64,000 nt of DNA from Shimia sp047124445 (GCF_047124445.1 NZ_CP138921.1:1736001-1800000), one strand, 5' to 3'. Shown: positions 14,564 through 23,570, numbered from the stretch's first letter. Translations and numbers: made by a program. Notes: generated from the letters alone by a model not told the origin.

Positions 14564-15322
14564 ATGCGCAAACTCCTCAAGGCACTCTTCTTTTTGCTCT
14601 GCATCACGAGCGCATTGGGGATTTTTGCTTTCTACCGTCCACATTACATTCCGCCGCCGATCAAAGAGGTCATCTGGCCGCGGGATGGCATCGCCGTGGT
14701 GCGCGCCCGTCAAACACCTGTGCTAAACGCGGGTTTTGCTGCTCACGACACCGAACTCGGTGCGCCGGTCTACATCCGCATTTTCAAAGAAGAACGCGAG
14801 CTAGAACTCTGGGTGCAAACCCCAAGCGACACCTACGCCCTCTTCAAAACCTATCCGATCTGCAACCACTCCGGCGACCTCGGCCCCAAGCTCAAAGAGG
14901 GTGACCGCCAATCCCCCGAGGGCTTCTACACAGTCACCAAATCCGCCTTAAACCCAAACAGCAGCTACCACCTGTCTTTCAACTTGGGTTTCCCCAACCG
15001 CTTTGACCGCGCACATGACCGCACCGGCAGCTTCCTCATGGTCCACGGCGACTGCGTCTCTATTGGCTGTTACGCCATGACCGACCCCGCGATCGAGGAA
15101 ATCTACGTCGCCGTCGAGGCCGCCCTGAACAACGGTTTGTCCGCCGTGCCCGTACACGCTTTCCCCTTCCGCCCAACGCCGCATCGCATGGCGGCGGCCT
15201 CCGGTCACAGATGGGAAGGCTTCTGGCAGCAACTTGTCCCCGCCTACCACGCCTTCACGCAAACCGGCCGCCCGCCTCAAATCTCGGTTGTCGGGGACAA
15301 TTACCGCGTCACCGCTTGGTAG
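14564..15322 (+). CDS. YafK-like L,D-transpeptidase-fold murein hydrolase
   Basis: This 252-residue protein has an N-terminal membrane anchor or signal (LLKALFFLLCITSALGIFAF) followed by a YkuD-type catalytic domain. The active-site pattern is HGDCVSIGCYAMTD, with the catalytic Cys in SIGC, identical in layout to E. coli YafK (DpaA), which removes Braun lipoprotein from peptidoglycan. It therefore probably acts in the periplasm on meso-diaminopimelate linkages. It lies 14 bases after lysE and is likely read with it. Confidence 0.88.
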   Translation: MRKLLKALFFLLCITSALGIFAFYRPHYIPPPIKEVIWPRDGIAVVRARQTPVLNAGFAAHDTELGAPVYIRIFKEERELELWVQTPSDTYALFKTYPICNHSGDLGPKLKEGDRQSPEGFYTVTKSALNPNSSYHLSFNLGFPNRFDRAHDRTGSFLMVHGDCVSIGCYAMTDPAIEEIYVAVEAALNNGLSAVPVHAFPFRPTPHRMAAASGHRWEGFWQQLVPAYHAFTQTGRPPQISVVGDNYRVTAW

Positions 15323-15325
15323 CTA

Positions 15326-15340
15326 CGCAAACAGTTTGCG
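15326..15340. promoter_or_regulatory. PurR-like palindrome upstream of gpt
   Basis: CGCAAAC-A-GTTTGCG is a perfect 7-base inverted repeat with one central base, ending 55 bases before the gpt start. It resembles the LacI-family PurR box ACGCAAACGTTTGCGT but has an odd spacing. Confidence 0.45.
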
Positions 15341-15395
15341 CCGCCCTTTCTGTCTGCTAGAACAGCCCAAATCTGCGACAAAGGGGTGAGTCCAC

Positions 15396-15914
15396 ATGAG
15401 CGAGCGTCTGCCACACGAAAAAGGCTTCCACATCAGCTGGGATCAAATCCACCGCGACAGCCGCGCGCTGGCATGGCGTCTGGACGGCAAAGGCCCTGAT
15501 GATGGCGCATGGAAAGCGGTTGTGGCCATCACCCGTGGCGGCATGGCCCCCGCGATGATTGTCAGCCGGGAGCTCGACATCCGCACCGTCGATACCATCT
15601 CCGTAAAATCCTACTACTCCGGCGGTGGCAAACAGGACAAGCAGCGCGAGGCGCAGGTTCTCAAAAGCCCTGATGCGGAGCTGATGGGCGACGGTGAAGG
15701 CATCCTGATCGTCGACGATCTGGTGGATTCCGGCAAAACTCTGGAACTGGTGCGCCAGATGTACCCCAAGGCACATTTTGCCACCGTCTACGCCAAGCCA
15801 GCAGGCGAGCCGATGGTCGACACCTTCATCACCGGCGTCAGCCAGGACACCTGGATTTTCTTCCCATGGGACATGGCGTTGCAATACGTCGAGCCTTATC
15901 GCGGCACCGATTGA
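15396..15914 (+). CDS. gpt: Xanthine phosphoribosyltransferase
   Basis: This 172-residue type I phosphoribosyltransferase has the PRPP loop ILIVDDLVDSGKT and the Gpt hood and C-terminal features (AVVAITRGGMAPA, DTWIFFPWDMALQY). It salvages xanthine and guanine to nucleotides in the cytosol. The ATG at 15396 gives the usual length. A PurR-like palindrome lies upstream and a strong terminator ends the transcript, so it is probably monocistronic. Confidence 0.94.
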   Translation: MSERLPHEKGFHISWDQIHRDSRALAWRLDGKGPDDGAWKAVVAITRGGMAPAMIVSRELDIRTVDTISVKSYYSGGGKQDKQREAQVLKSPDAELMGDGEGILIVDDLVDSGKTLELVRQMYPKAHFATVYAKPAGEPMVDTFITGVSQDTWIFFPWDMALQYVEPYRGTD

Positions 15915-15962
15915 TCGCACCGGTTGGTGGGCTTGCCCCACATCACAAACCGCCCAATTCGG

Positions 15963-15997
15963 ACCGCAGCGAGGCCCCTCGCTGCGGTTTTCTTTTG
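15963..15997 (+). terminator. Terminator of gpt
   Basis: An 11-base-pair perfect stem, ACCGCAGCGAG with CTCGCTGCGGT, encloses a GCCC loop and is followed by TTTTCTTTT. Confidence 0.92.
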
Positions 15998-16024
15998 CCC
16001 GCTTTTGCCTGAGAGATTGACCAG

Positions 16025-17200
16025 ATGACCCTCACCCGCACCGCCGCCACCTTTGCCCCACCTGTGATGGAAGCCCGCCGCTGGCTTGAGGGCGTGACGT
16101 TCCCACCGGAACGTCCACTGATCAACGTCAGTCAGGCCGCTCCTGTTGCCGCCCCGCCGCCCCCCCTCTTGCAACACATCGCAGACACAGCACTCAACAA
16201 GCCCGAAGCCCACCTCTACGGCCCCGTACTAGGCCTGCCCGAGCTGCGCGCCGAAGTCGCCACGCAATGGTCCGCCGCCTACGCAGGCGAGATCGCCCCT
16301 GCCCAAGTCGCCATCACCTCCGGCTGCAACCAGGCCTTCTGCGCCACCCTCACTGCCATCGCCGGTGAAGGGGATGAGGTCATCCTGCCAACCCCGTGGT
16401 ACTTCAATCACAAAATCTGGCTCGACATGCAGGGCGTCACCGCCGTGCCCTTGCCCACCGACGCCCATCTCCTGCCCGACCCACAACATGCCGCCGCGCT
16501 GATCACAGAGCGCACCCGCGCCATTGTGCTGGTCACCCCCAACAACCCTGGCGGCGTCGAGTATCCGGCCGATCTAGTGCGCGCCATGTATGAACTTGCC
16601 AAATCCCGCGGCATCCGCCTGATCGTGGATGAAACCTACCGCGATTTTGACAGCCGCACCGGCGCGCCACACGACCTCTTTGGCGACCCGGACTGGCAGG
16701 ACACGCTGGTGCAACTCTATTCCTTCTCCAAAGCCTACCGCCTCACCGGCCACCGTGTCGGCGCCATGGTCGGCAGCACTGCGTTGCTGGCGGAGGCAGA
16801 GAAATTCCTCGACACCGTCACCATCTGCCCCAACCAGCTTGGCCAACATGCCGCGCTCTGGGGCATGCAAAACCTCAGCCAATGGCTCGCAGGCGAACGC
16901 GCCGAAATCCTCGACCGCCGCGCAGCCATTGCCGACAACCTGCCCCTGCTCACCAACCAGGGCTGGGAACTGCAGGGCGCAGGCGCCTACTTCGCCTATA
17001 TGAAGCATCCGTTTGACCTGCCGTCTGACCAATTGGCGCAGCAACTGGTGCAAAGCCACAGCATCCTGACCCTGCCCGGCACCATGTTCACGCCAGAGGG
17101 CGATCAGGCGGGCAAAGACACCCTGCGCATCGCCTTCGCCAACGTCGATCGCGACGGAATCGGCGATCTCTTTGCCCGTCTCGCCACGGTCAAAGCCTGA
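16025..17200 (+). CDS. Class I/II pyridoxal-phosphate aminotransferase
   Basis: This 391-residue aminotransferase shows the fold-type I pattern: YGPVLGLPELRAEVA near the N-terminus, the TPNNPGG turn, the LIVDETYRDF aspartate that contacts PLP, and the Schiff-base lysine in LYSFSKAYRLTGHRVG. The substrate cannot be assigned; the sequence resembles the broad aspartate/aromatic group. It stands alone between the gpt terminator and ppiD. The start at 16025 matches the beginning of the conserved region. Confidence 0.88.
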   Translation: MTLTRTAATFAPPVMEARRWLEGVTFPPERPLINVSQAAPVAAPPPPLLQHIADTALNKPEAHLYGPVLGLPELRAEVATQWSAAYAGEIAPAQVAITSGCNQAFCATLTAIAGEGDEVILPTPWYFNHKIWLDMQGVTAVPLPTDAHLLPDPQHAAALITERTRAIVLVTPNNPGGVEYPADLVRAMYELAKSRGIRLIVDETYRDFDSRTGAPHDLFGDPDWQDTLVQLYSFSKAYRLTGHRVGAMVGSTALLAEAEKFLDTVTICPNQLGQHAALWGMQNLSQWLAGERAEILDRRAAIADNLPLLTNQGWELQGAGAYFAYMKHPFDLPSDQLAQQLVQSHSILTLPGTMFTPEGDQAGKDTLRIAFANVDRDGIGDLFARLATVKA

Positions 17201-17307
17201 CGCACACACAACACAGGCGGGACAGGCCAATCATGCTTGCCCCCCCTGCCCCAACCGCGTAGACCTTCGCAGAAGAAACTTGAACGATTACAGGGCGGAC
17301 ATCGGAC

Positions 17308-19149
17308 ATGGCGCAGAGCAAAACCTCCAAAACAGCGGTCTGGATTCTCATGGGCCTGCTCATTCTGGGCTTGGGCGGTTTTGGCGCGACCAGCCTCACC
17401 GGCACCGTGCGCACCGTAGGCACCGTTGGTGACAAAGATATCTCCGTGGATGACTACGCCCGCGCCCTGCAAGAAGAGCTTCGCGCGCTTGAGGCCCAAA
17501 CCGGCCAGTCGCTGCCATTTGTACAGGCACAGGCCTTTGGCATCGACCGCATGGTGCTCTCCCGCCTCTCCACCACCCGCTCTATGGACGCGGAAAACGA
17601 GCGCCTCGGCATCTCCATTGGCGACGAGAACCTGCGTCAGGAGTTGATGAACATCCCGTCCTTCCAGGGGCTCGACGGCTCCTTTGATCGCGACGCCTAC
17701 GGCTTTGCCATCGACCAAGCCGGCATGAACGAATCCCAGTTCGAGGACAGCGTGCGCGAAGACACCGTGCGCTCCCTGCTGCAGGGCGCCGTGGTCTCCG
17801 GCCTGGTGATGCCCGACGTCTACGCCGACACCGTGATCAAATTTGTCGCTGAAGAGCGTGACTTCACTTGGTCCAAGCTGACCGCAGACAACCTGACCCG
17901 CTCCGTGGACGCCCCCACCGAGGCCGAGATCGAAGCCTACTACACCGAAAATCAGGACCGCTTCATGCTGCCCGCCACCCGTCAGATCACCTACGCGTGG
18001 CTGTCGCCTGAAATGATCATCGATCAGGTGGACGTGGACGAAGCCTCACTGCAAAACCTCTACAACGAGCGCGACGCCGAGTTTAACCGCCCGGAACGCC
18101 GTCTGGTCGAGCGTCTGGCCTTTGCCGACGAAGCCGCCGCGCAAGCCGCCATGGATCAGATCACTGCGGGCACCGCCACCTTCACCAGCCTGGTTGAAGG
18201 CCGGGGCCTGTCGCTGTCTGATGTGGACTTGGGCGACGTGACCAAAGCGGACCTTGGCGAAGCTGGTGAAGCTGTCTTCCTCGCGCCTGCCAACGGCATC
18301 GCCGGTCCTGCGCCATCCAACCTCGGCCCAGCCCTGTTCCGCGTGAACGGCATCTTGGGCGCGCAGACCACCACCTTTGAAGAGGCCAAAGAGCTGCTGC
18401 GCGAGGAACTCGCCGCAGACCGCGCCCGTCGCCTGATCGACACCCAGATCGGCAACATCGACGACCTGCTCGCCGGTGGCGCCACGCTGGAAGAACTGGT
18501 GGCCGAAACCGACATGGAGCTTGGCACCCTCAACTGGCACCCGCTGTCTGAGGATGACCTCGCAGGCTACGAAGGCTTCCGCGAAGTCGCCTCCACCGTG
18601 ACTGTCGAAGACTTCCCACAGATCGAAGTGCTTGAAGACGGCGGCATCTTTGCCCTGCGTCTGGAAGGCGAAACCCCTAGCCAGCCTGCCCCATTGGCAG
18701 ATGTGACTGATGAGGCCGCCGCGCAGATCTCCGCCGCCCGCACCACCGAAGCGCTCAAAGGTCTGATCGAAACCCTGAAGCCGCGCCTGAACGACGGCAC
18801 CAGCTTCACCTCCTTTGGCTTCACCGCCAACGAAGAGGTCGAAATGGACCGCGCCGCTTTTGTACCCGGCACCCCTGCTGAATTCCTCTCCGAAATCTTT
18901 GAGATGGAAGTGGGCGAGCTGCGCACACTGGACAGCCCGGACGGCCTGATTGTGGTGCGCCTGAACGCGATCACAGAGCCTGCGACCGACGATCCAGAAG
19001 TCACTTCGCTGAAGGCAGCGATCACTGCACAGCTCTCCAGCGGCATCTCTCAGGACGTCTTCGCCGCCTACGCACAGGCGCTGCAAGGCATGTACCCGAC
19101 CCAGATCAATCAGCAGGCACTGAACGCGGTGCACGCAAACTTCCAGTAA
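17308..19149 (+). CDS. ppiD: PpiD/SurA-like periplasmic peptidyl-prolyl isomerase
   Basis: This 613-residue protein is anchored by one N-terminal membrane helix (TAVWILMGLLILGLGGFGAT) with the bulk in the periplasm. It has the SurA/PpiD N-terminal chaperone region (residues about 30-190), a central parvulin-like domain (about 230-360) and a long C-terminal region, the layout of PpiD, which assists folding of exported proteins near the SecYEG exit. The length fits PpiD. It is followed 15 bases later by trpE and is probably co-transcribed, an order common in Rhodobacteraceae. Confidence 0.9.
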   Translation: MAQSKTSKTAVWILMGLLILGLGGFGATSLTGTVRTVGTVGDKDISVDDYARALQEELRALEAQTGQSLPFVQAQAFGIDRMVLSRLSTTRSMDAENERLGISIGDENLRQELMNIPSFQGLDGSFDRDAYGFAIDQAGMNESQFEDSVREDTVRSLLQGAVVSGLVMPDVYADTVIKFVAEERDFTWSKLTADNLTRSVDAPTEAEIEAYYTENQDRFMLPATRQITYAWLSPEMIIDQVDVDEASLQNLYNERDAEFNRPERRLVERLAFADEAAAQAAMDQITAGTATFTSLVEGRGLSLSDVDLGDVTKADLGEAGEAVFLAPANGIAGPAPSNLGPALFRVNGILGAQTTTFEEAKELLREELAADRARRLIDTQIGNIDDLLAGGATLEELVAETDMELGTLNWHPLSEDDLAGYEGFREVASTVTVEDFPQIEVLEDGGIFALRLEGETPSQPAPLADVTDEAAAQISAARTTEALKGLIETLKPRLNDGTSFTSFGFTANEEVEMDRAAFVPGTPAEFLSEIFEMEVGELRTLDSPDGLIVVRLNAITEPATDDPEVTSLKAAITAQLSSGISQDVFAAYAQALQGMYPTQINQQALNAVHANFQ

Positions 19150-19164
19150 AGAAAGGCCGCCAAG

Positions 19165-20676
19165 GTGGACCTGACTCCCTCGTTTGAAGATTTTGCCAAA
19201 GCCTATGAGGCCGGTGAAAATCAGGTAGTGTACACGCGGCTCGCCGCCGACCTCGACACTCCGGTGTCGCTCATGCTCAAGCTCACCGGCGCCCACAAGG
19301 ACGCCTTCATGCTGGAGTCTGTGACCGGTGGCGAAGTGCGTGGACGGTATTCCATCATTGGCATGAAGCCCGATCTGATCTGGCAAACCCACGGCACCGA
19401 AAGCCGCATCAACCGCACCGCGCGGTTTGATCCCGACGGCTTCACGCCGCAAGACGGCGGCCCGCTCACCAACCTGCGCGCCCTGATTGCCGAAAGCAAA
19501 ATTGACCTCCCCGAAGACCTGCCACAGGCCTCTGCCGGTCTGTTTGGTTACCTCGGCTATGACATGATCCGCCTGGTGGAGCATCTGCCCAACATCAACC
19601 CGGACCCGCTTGGTCTGCCCGACGCCTGCATGCTGCGCCCCTCTGTGGTGGCCGTACTCGACGGCGTGAAAGGCGAAGTCACCGTGGTCTCCCCCGCATG
19701 GGTCAGCGACGGCCAATCCGCCCGCGCCGCCTATGCGCAGGCCGCTGAGCGCGTAATGGACGCCGTGCGCGATCTCGAACGCGCCATGCCACAGGCCGCG
19801 CGTGATCTGGGCGAAGCACACGAAGTCTCCCCGCCGGTCTCCAACTTCACCAAAGAGGGCTACCTGGCCGCTGTGGAGAAGGCCAAGGAGTACATCAAAG
19901 CCGGCGACATCTTCCAGGTGGTGCCCGCCCAACGCTGGACGCAGGACTTCCCGCAGCCGCCGTTTGCGCTCTACCGCTCTCTGCGTCGCACCAACCCCTC
20001 ACCGTTTATGTTCTACTTCAACTTCGGTGGGTTTCAGGTTGTCGGCGCCAGCCCGGAAATCCTCGTGCGGGTCTTTGGCGACGAAGTCACCATCCGGCCT
20101 ATCGCGGGCACCCGCCCCCGCGGAGCCACGCCTGAAGAGGACAAGGCGCTCGAAGAGGATCTCTTGGCGGACAAGAAAGAACTCGCCGAGCACCTCATGC
20201 TCTTGGACCTGGGACGAAATGACACCGGCCGCGTTTCCAAAATCGGCACCGTGCGCCCAACCGAGAAATTCATCATCGAGCGATATAGCCACGTGATGCA
20301 CATCGTCTCCAACGTCGTCGGCGAGTTGGCCGAGGACAAAGACGCGCTGGACGCCTTCTTTGCGGGCATGCCTGCGGGCACCGTCTCCGGCGCCCCCAAA
20401 GTGCGCGCGATGGAAATCATCGACGAGCTGGAGCCTGAGAAACGAGGCATCTACGGCGGCGGTGTGGGCTATTTCAGCTCCGGTGGCGACATGGACATCT
20501 GCATCGCGCTCCGCACCGCAATTGTGAAAGACCAAAAGCTCTACATTCAGGCCGGAGGCGGCGTTGTCTATGACAGCGACCCCGAAGCCGAATACATGGA
20601 GACCGTGCACAAATCCAACGCCATCCGCCGCGCCGCAGCCGACGCCGCGCGCTTCACCGGCAACGGCAACTCCTAA
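19165..20676 (+). CDS. trpE: Anthranilate synthase component I
   Basis: This 503-residue chorismate-using enzyme makes anthranilate, the first step to tryptophan, with the TrpG glutaminase subunit. Visible motifs are IKAGDIFQVVPAQRW, the RPIAGTRPRG loop, DLGRNDTGRVSKIG, the SHVMHIVSNVVG helix and GAPKVRAMEIIDELEP. The tryptophan-feedback site LESVTGGEVRGRYSIIG is intact. The start is GTG with a modest AAAGG upstream, right after ppiD. No trpG, trpD or trpC follows; the next gene is cpdB after a REP-like hairpin. Confidence 0.96.
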   Translation: MDLTPSFEDFAKAYEAGENQVVYTRLAADLDTPVSLMLKLTGAHKDAFMLESVTGGEVRGRYSIIGMKPDLIWQTHGTESRINRTARFDPDGFTPQDGGPLTNLRALIAESKIDLPEDLPQASAGLFGYLGYDMIRLVEHLPNINPDPLGLPDACMLRPSVVAVLDGVKGEVTVVSPAWVSDGQSARAAYAQAAERVMDAVRDLERAMPQAARDLGEAHEVSPPVSNFTKEGYLAAVEKAKEYIKAGDIFQVVPAQRWTQDFPQPPFALYRSLRRTNPSPFMFYFNFGGFQVVGASPEILVRVFGDEVTIRPIAGTRPRGATPEEDKALEEDLLADKKELAEHLMLLDLGRNDTGRVSKIGTVRPTEKFIIERYSHVMHIVSNVVGELAEDKDALDAFFAGMPAGTVSGAPKVRAMEIIDELEPEKRGIYGGGVGYFSSGGDMDICIALRTAIVKDQKLYIQAGGGVVYDSDPEAEYMETVHKSNAIRRAAADAARFTGNGNS

Positions 20677-20700
20677 CCGCCCCCTAAAAAGAAACCACGC

Positions 20701-20721
20701 GCCCCGGACCTGATCCGGGGC
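20701..20721 (+). repeat. REP-like palindrome, single unit (R6)
   Basis: The arms GCCCCGGA and TCCGGGGC enclose CCTGA, identical to R2 and R4. It starts 25 bases after the trpE stop codon and has no inverted partner. Confidence 0.85.
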
Positions 20722-20874
20722 CTCTTTGTGGGACCGCAACGCCCGGTGCGTTAACGTCTGAGCGCCCCAAAACGCACCTCCGTAAAACAGTCGCGATACC
20801 GACGTAATACCGACGTAGATTTTGCCCCTAGGGCCGACGGTTAACGCGCAGACATCCGCCCACGTCGCAATAAT

Positions 20875-20890
20875 TTGTCCGCTCGGTCAA
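20875..20890. promoter_or_regulatory. RutR-like palindrome upstream of cpdB
   Basis: TTGTCCGCTCGGTCAA matches the RutR consensus at 11 of 14 defined positions and extends to an 18-base inverted repeat with one mismatch (TTTGTCCG against CGGTCAAA). It lies 90 bases before the cpdB start. Confidence 0.5.
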
Positions 20891-20980
20891 ATCGCTGTTA
20901 CACTCTCTGAATTAATCAGAAAACAAACCCGCTTTGGCCCTGCCGCGCGGGCAATATCTATTACAACAGAGAGCACCCAA

Positions 20981-22942
20981 ATGGCCCAATTTACACTGTC
21001 CCGCCGCCACTTCCTGGCCTCCACCGCAGGCTTCATCGCGCTGCACCCCTTCTCGGCAAATGCTGCACAAAATCAAGCACATCTGCGGATTATGGAGACC
21101 ACGGACCTGCACGTGCACGTCTTCCCCTATGACTATTACGCCGACAAACCCCGCGACACCGTTGGCCTCGCCCGCACCGCCTCGCTGATCAAAAACATCC
21201 GGGATGAGGCCACCAACTCGATGCTGATCGACAACGGCGACTTCCTACAGGGCAACCCGATGGGCGACTACATCGCCTATGAGCGCGGCATGAAAGAAGG
21301 CGACATGCACCCGATCATCACCGCGATGAATGCGGTGGGCTATGACGCCGCCACCATCGGCAATCACGAATTCAACTACGGCATTGATTTCCTGATGAAA
21401 TCCATGGCCGGCGCAGAGTTTGAAACCGTGCTATCCAACATCTCTCTGGAGCAAGGGGCGACAGCGCGCGAAGACAAAACCCTGTTCAAACCCTACTCCA
21501 TTCTGGAGCGCGAACTCACCGACGGTGCGGGTGAGAAACACATGATTAAGGTTGGTGTGATTGGTTTCACCCCGCCTCAAGTCATGAACTGGGATCGCCG
21601 TCATCTCGAAGGCAACGTACAGGCCCGCGACATTGTCGAAACCGCCAAAGCCTTCGTGCCGCAGATGAAAGAAGAAGGCGCCGACATCATCATCGCGCTC
21701 AGCCACTCCGGCATTGGCGCGGCAGATCACGCTGACGGCATGGAAAACGCCTCCGTGCCGCTCGCTGCTGTTGAGGGCATCGACGCCGTCCTCACCGGCC
21801 ACCACCACCGCGTCTTCCCCTCCTCCGCCTATGACGGCATGGCGGGCGTGGACGTGGCAAACGGCACCATCATGGGCAAACCCGCGGCCATGGGCGGCTT
21901 CTGGGGCTCGCACATGGGTCTCATCGACCTGATGCTGGAACGCTCTGGAAACGAATGGAAAATCGTTTCTCACAGCACTGAAGCGCGCCCAATCTCCAAG
22001 CGTAACGAGGACCGCTCCATCACCGCGCTGGTCGAAGACCAGCCAGACGTTCTGGCTAGCGTGCAGAAAGAGCACGACGAGACCCTCGCCTACGTCCGCC
22101 GGGCGGTTGGCAAGACCGACGCCCCGCTGCACAGCTACTTCGCGCTGGTCGCCGATGACCCATCCGTACAAATCGTCTCCATCGCACAGCTTTGGTACAT
22201 CGAGCAGATGATGAAAGGCACCGAACACGAAGGCCTGCCCATCCTTTCCGCTGCCGCCCCGTTCAAAGCCGGTGGCCGTGGTGGCCCGGAGTATTACACC
22301 GACGTGGCCAAAGGTGACGTGGCGATCAAAAACGTCTCCGACCTCTACCTCTACCCCAACACCGTGCGCGCGGTGCGCGTGACCGGTCAGGAGGTCAAAG
22401 ACTGGCTGGAACGCTCCGCAGGCATCTTCAATCAGGTGGATGCGGGCAAAGCCGATCAGGTGCTGCTGAACCCCGAGTTCCCGTCTTACAACTTCGACGT
22501 CATGGACGGTGTCACTTATGAAATCGACCTGTCCCAACCGTCCAAGTTTGACCCCAAAGGCAACTTGATCAACGCCGATGCCAACCGCATCACCAATCTG
22601 ATGTTTGACGGCAAGCCGTTGGATATGAACGCGGAATTCATCATCGCCACCAACAACTACCGCGCCGGTGGCGGCGGCAAATTCCCCGGCGCCATGGGCG
22701 ATACCATCGTGTTTGAAGGCCCGGACACCAACCGCGACGTGATCGTGCGCTACATCGTGGAAAAAGGCACCATCAGTCCCCGCGCCGACGCCAACTGGAC
22801 CTTTGCGCCGCTGCCGGGCACCTCGGTCCTGTTTGACACCGGTCCTAAGGCTGCGGACTACAGCGACAGCGTGGAAGGCGTCTCTATCGAGGCCGCAGGA
22901 GAAGGCCCAGACGGCTTCGCCCGTTTCCGCATCCAGCTGTAA
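20981..22942 (+). CDS. cpdB: Periplasmic 2',3'-cyclic-nucleotide 2'-phosphodiesterase/3'-nucleotidase
   Basis: This 653-residue bifunctional enzyme opens 2',3'-cyclic nucleotides and removes the 3'-phosphate to release nucleosides. The Tat signal SRRHFLAS and a cleavable hydrophobic stretch ending SANA open the protein, so it should be exported folded. The metallophosphatase core follows: TTDLHVHVFPYDYY, DNGDFLQGNP, GNHEFNYG, LSHSG and GHHH, then the C-terminal nucleotidase domain with NNYRAGGGG. The ATG at 20981 was chosen because it begins the signal peptide. Supplying nucleosides would feed the pyrimidine pathway at the left of the window, and a RutR-like site lies upstream. Confidence 0.95.
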   Translation: MAQFTLSRRHFLASTAGFIALHPFSANAAQNQAHLRIMETTDLHVHVFPYDYYADKPRDTVGLARTASLIKNIRDEATNSMLIDNGDFLQGNPMGDYIAYERGMKEGDMHPIITAMNAVGYDAATIGNHEFNYGIDFLMKSMAGAEFETVLSNISLEQGATAREDKTLFKPYSILERELTDGAGEKHMIKVGVIGFTPPQVMNWDRRHLEGNVQARDIVETAKAFVPQMKEEGADIIIALSHSGIGAADHADGMENASVPLAAVEGIDAVLTGHHHRVFPSSAYDGMAGVDVANGTIMGKPAAMGGFWGSHMGLIDLMLERSGNEWKIVSHSTEARPISKRNEDRSITALVEDQPDVLASVQKEHDETLAYVRRAVGKTDAPLHSYFALVADDPSVQIVSIAQLWYIEQMMKGTEHEGLPILSAAAPFKAGGRGGPEYYTDVAKGDVAIKNVSDLYLYPNTVRAVRVTGQEVKDWLERSAGIFNQVDAGKADQVLLNPEFPSYNFDVMDGVTYEIDLSQPSKFDPKGNLINADANRITNLMFDGKPLDMNAEFIIATNNYRAGGGGKFPGAMGDTIVFEGPDTNRDVIVRYIVEKGTISPRADANWTFAPLPGTSVLFDTGPKAADYSDSVEGVSIEAAGEGPDGFARFRIQL

Positions 22943-22962
22943 AGGCACACAAAATGACAATG

Positions 22963-22989
22963 AAGGCCGGAGCTTGCTCCGGCCTTTTT
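22963..22989 (+). terminator. Terminator of cpdB
   Basis: AAGGCCGGAGC pairs with GCTCCGGCCTT, giving a stem of about ten pairs, followed by five T residues. Confidence 0.92.
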
Positions 22990-22997
22990 CTATGCCC

Positions 22998-23570
22998 TCA
23001 AAGGCAGGTCCACGTCTCCACATCATAGCGTGGTGCGGGCATCTCTGGCCAAGCCTCCGGCGGCCCACTTGGATCGCGCAGCAGCGGATCAAACTGCCCT
23101 TTCCGGTTGCGCAAACTCTCCGGGTCCAGCGCCAATCGCTGACATTTCGCCAAGTCGCTAATGGTGGTGCCGCTGGCCTGTGTGAGGTCAATCATATGCC
23201 CCCGCCGCTGGCTCATCGTTGCGCGAAAGCGCAAGGGCTGATCCAGCTTGAACAAATGCGTGTGCACCCCAAACAGCCGCGTCTCTCCCTGCCAATCTTC
23301 ACCAGAGGCAAACACAAGTTCAAACCGTCCAGGCGGCACCAAAACCTGAAAGAACTCCCCACCCCGCACATAGGCGGCCAACACCACCTTATCGCGCTCA
23401 ACATCCCGTAAATTCAGGAAATAGTCCGCCCCGGCGTTGGTCTTGATCAGCAACGGCAACGTCGCAGGAAGCCCTGAACGGTTCCACATAAGCCCCTGCG
23501 GCCGCTCCTCTGCCAACGCAGACAAAGCGCACACCCATATTGCAACAAAAAGAAGGAAAAATCGCCTCAT
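22998..23570 (-). CDS. Secreted protein of unknown function
   Basis: This 190-residue product begins with a clear signal peptide (RRFFLLFVAIWVCALSALA, then EERPQG). The mature part has beta-rich sequence with LPLLIKTNAGADYFLNLRD, a VLVPPGRFELVFASG segment that resembles small polypeptide-linker or extracellular beta domains, and two cysteines (CQRL and the terminal WTCL) that could form a disulfide. I do not recognise a family. The ATG at 23570 was chosen for the signal peptide; a longer frame exists. It ends close to the cpdB terminator and lies downstream of the nucleotidyltransferase-like gene. Confidence 0.75.
   Translation of the reverse strand: MRRFFLLFVAIWVCALSALAEERPQGLMWNRSGLPATLPLLIKTNAGADYFLNLRDVERDKVVLAAYVRGGEFFQVLVPPGRFELVFASGEDWQGETRLFGVHTHLFKLDQPLRFRATMSQRRGHMIDLTQASGTTISDLAKCQRLALDPESLRNRKGQFDPLLRDPSGPPEAWPEMPAPRYDVETWTCL

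Larger units (their letters stand above)
20677..20980. other. Intergenic region trpE / cpdB
   Basis: These 304 bases hold a REP-like palindrome at 20701, which may serve as the trpE transcript end, a RutR-like palindrome at 20875-20890 and presumably the cpdB promoter. I see no gene here. Confidence 0.55.

Noticed and set aside
16012..16027. TTGACCAGATGACCCT, a perfect left half of the RutR palindrome before the aminotransferase gene
   Set aside because: The right half fails at most positions and the site overlaps the start codon; a chance half match.
18046..19932. Minus-strand open frame of 628 codons opposite ppiD and trpE
   Set aside because: It spans the antisense of two conserved genes and their junction, has no recognisable domain and shows the composition of a shadow frame.
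20890..20920. Possible Pho box (CTGTTAC plus a second weak half) upstream of cpdB
   Set aside because: Only one half resembles CTGTCAT and the spacing is wrong, so phosphate control cannot be supported from sequence.
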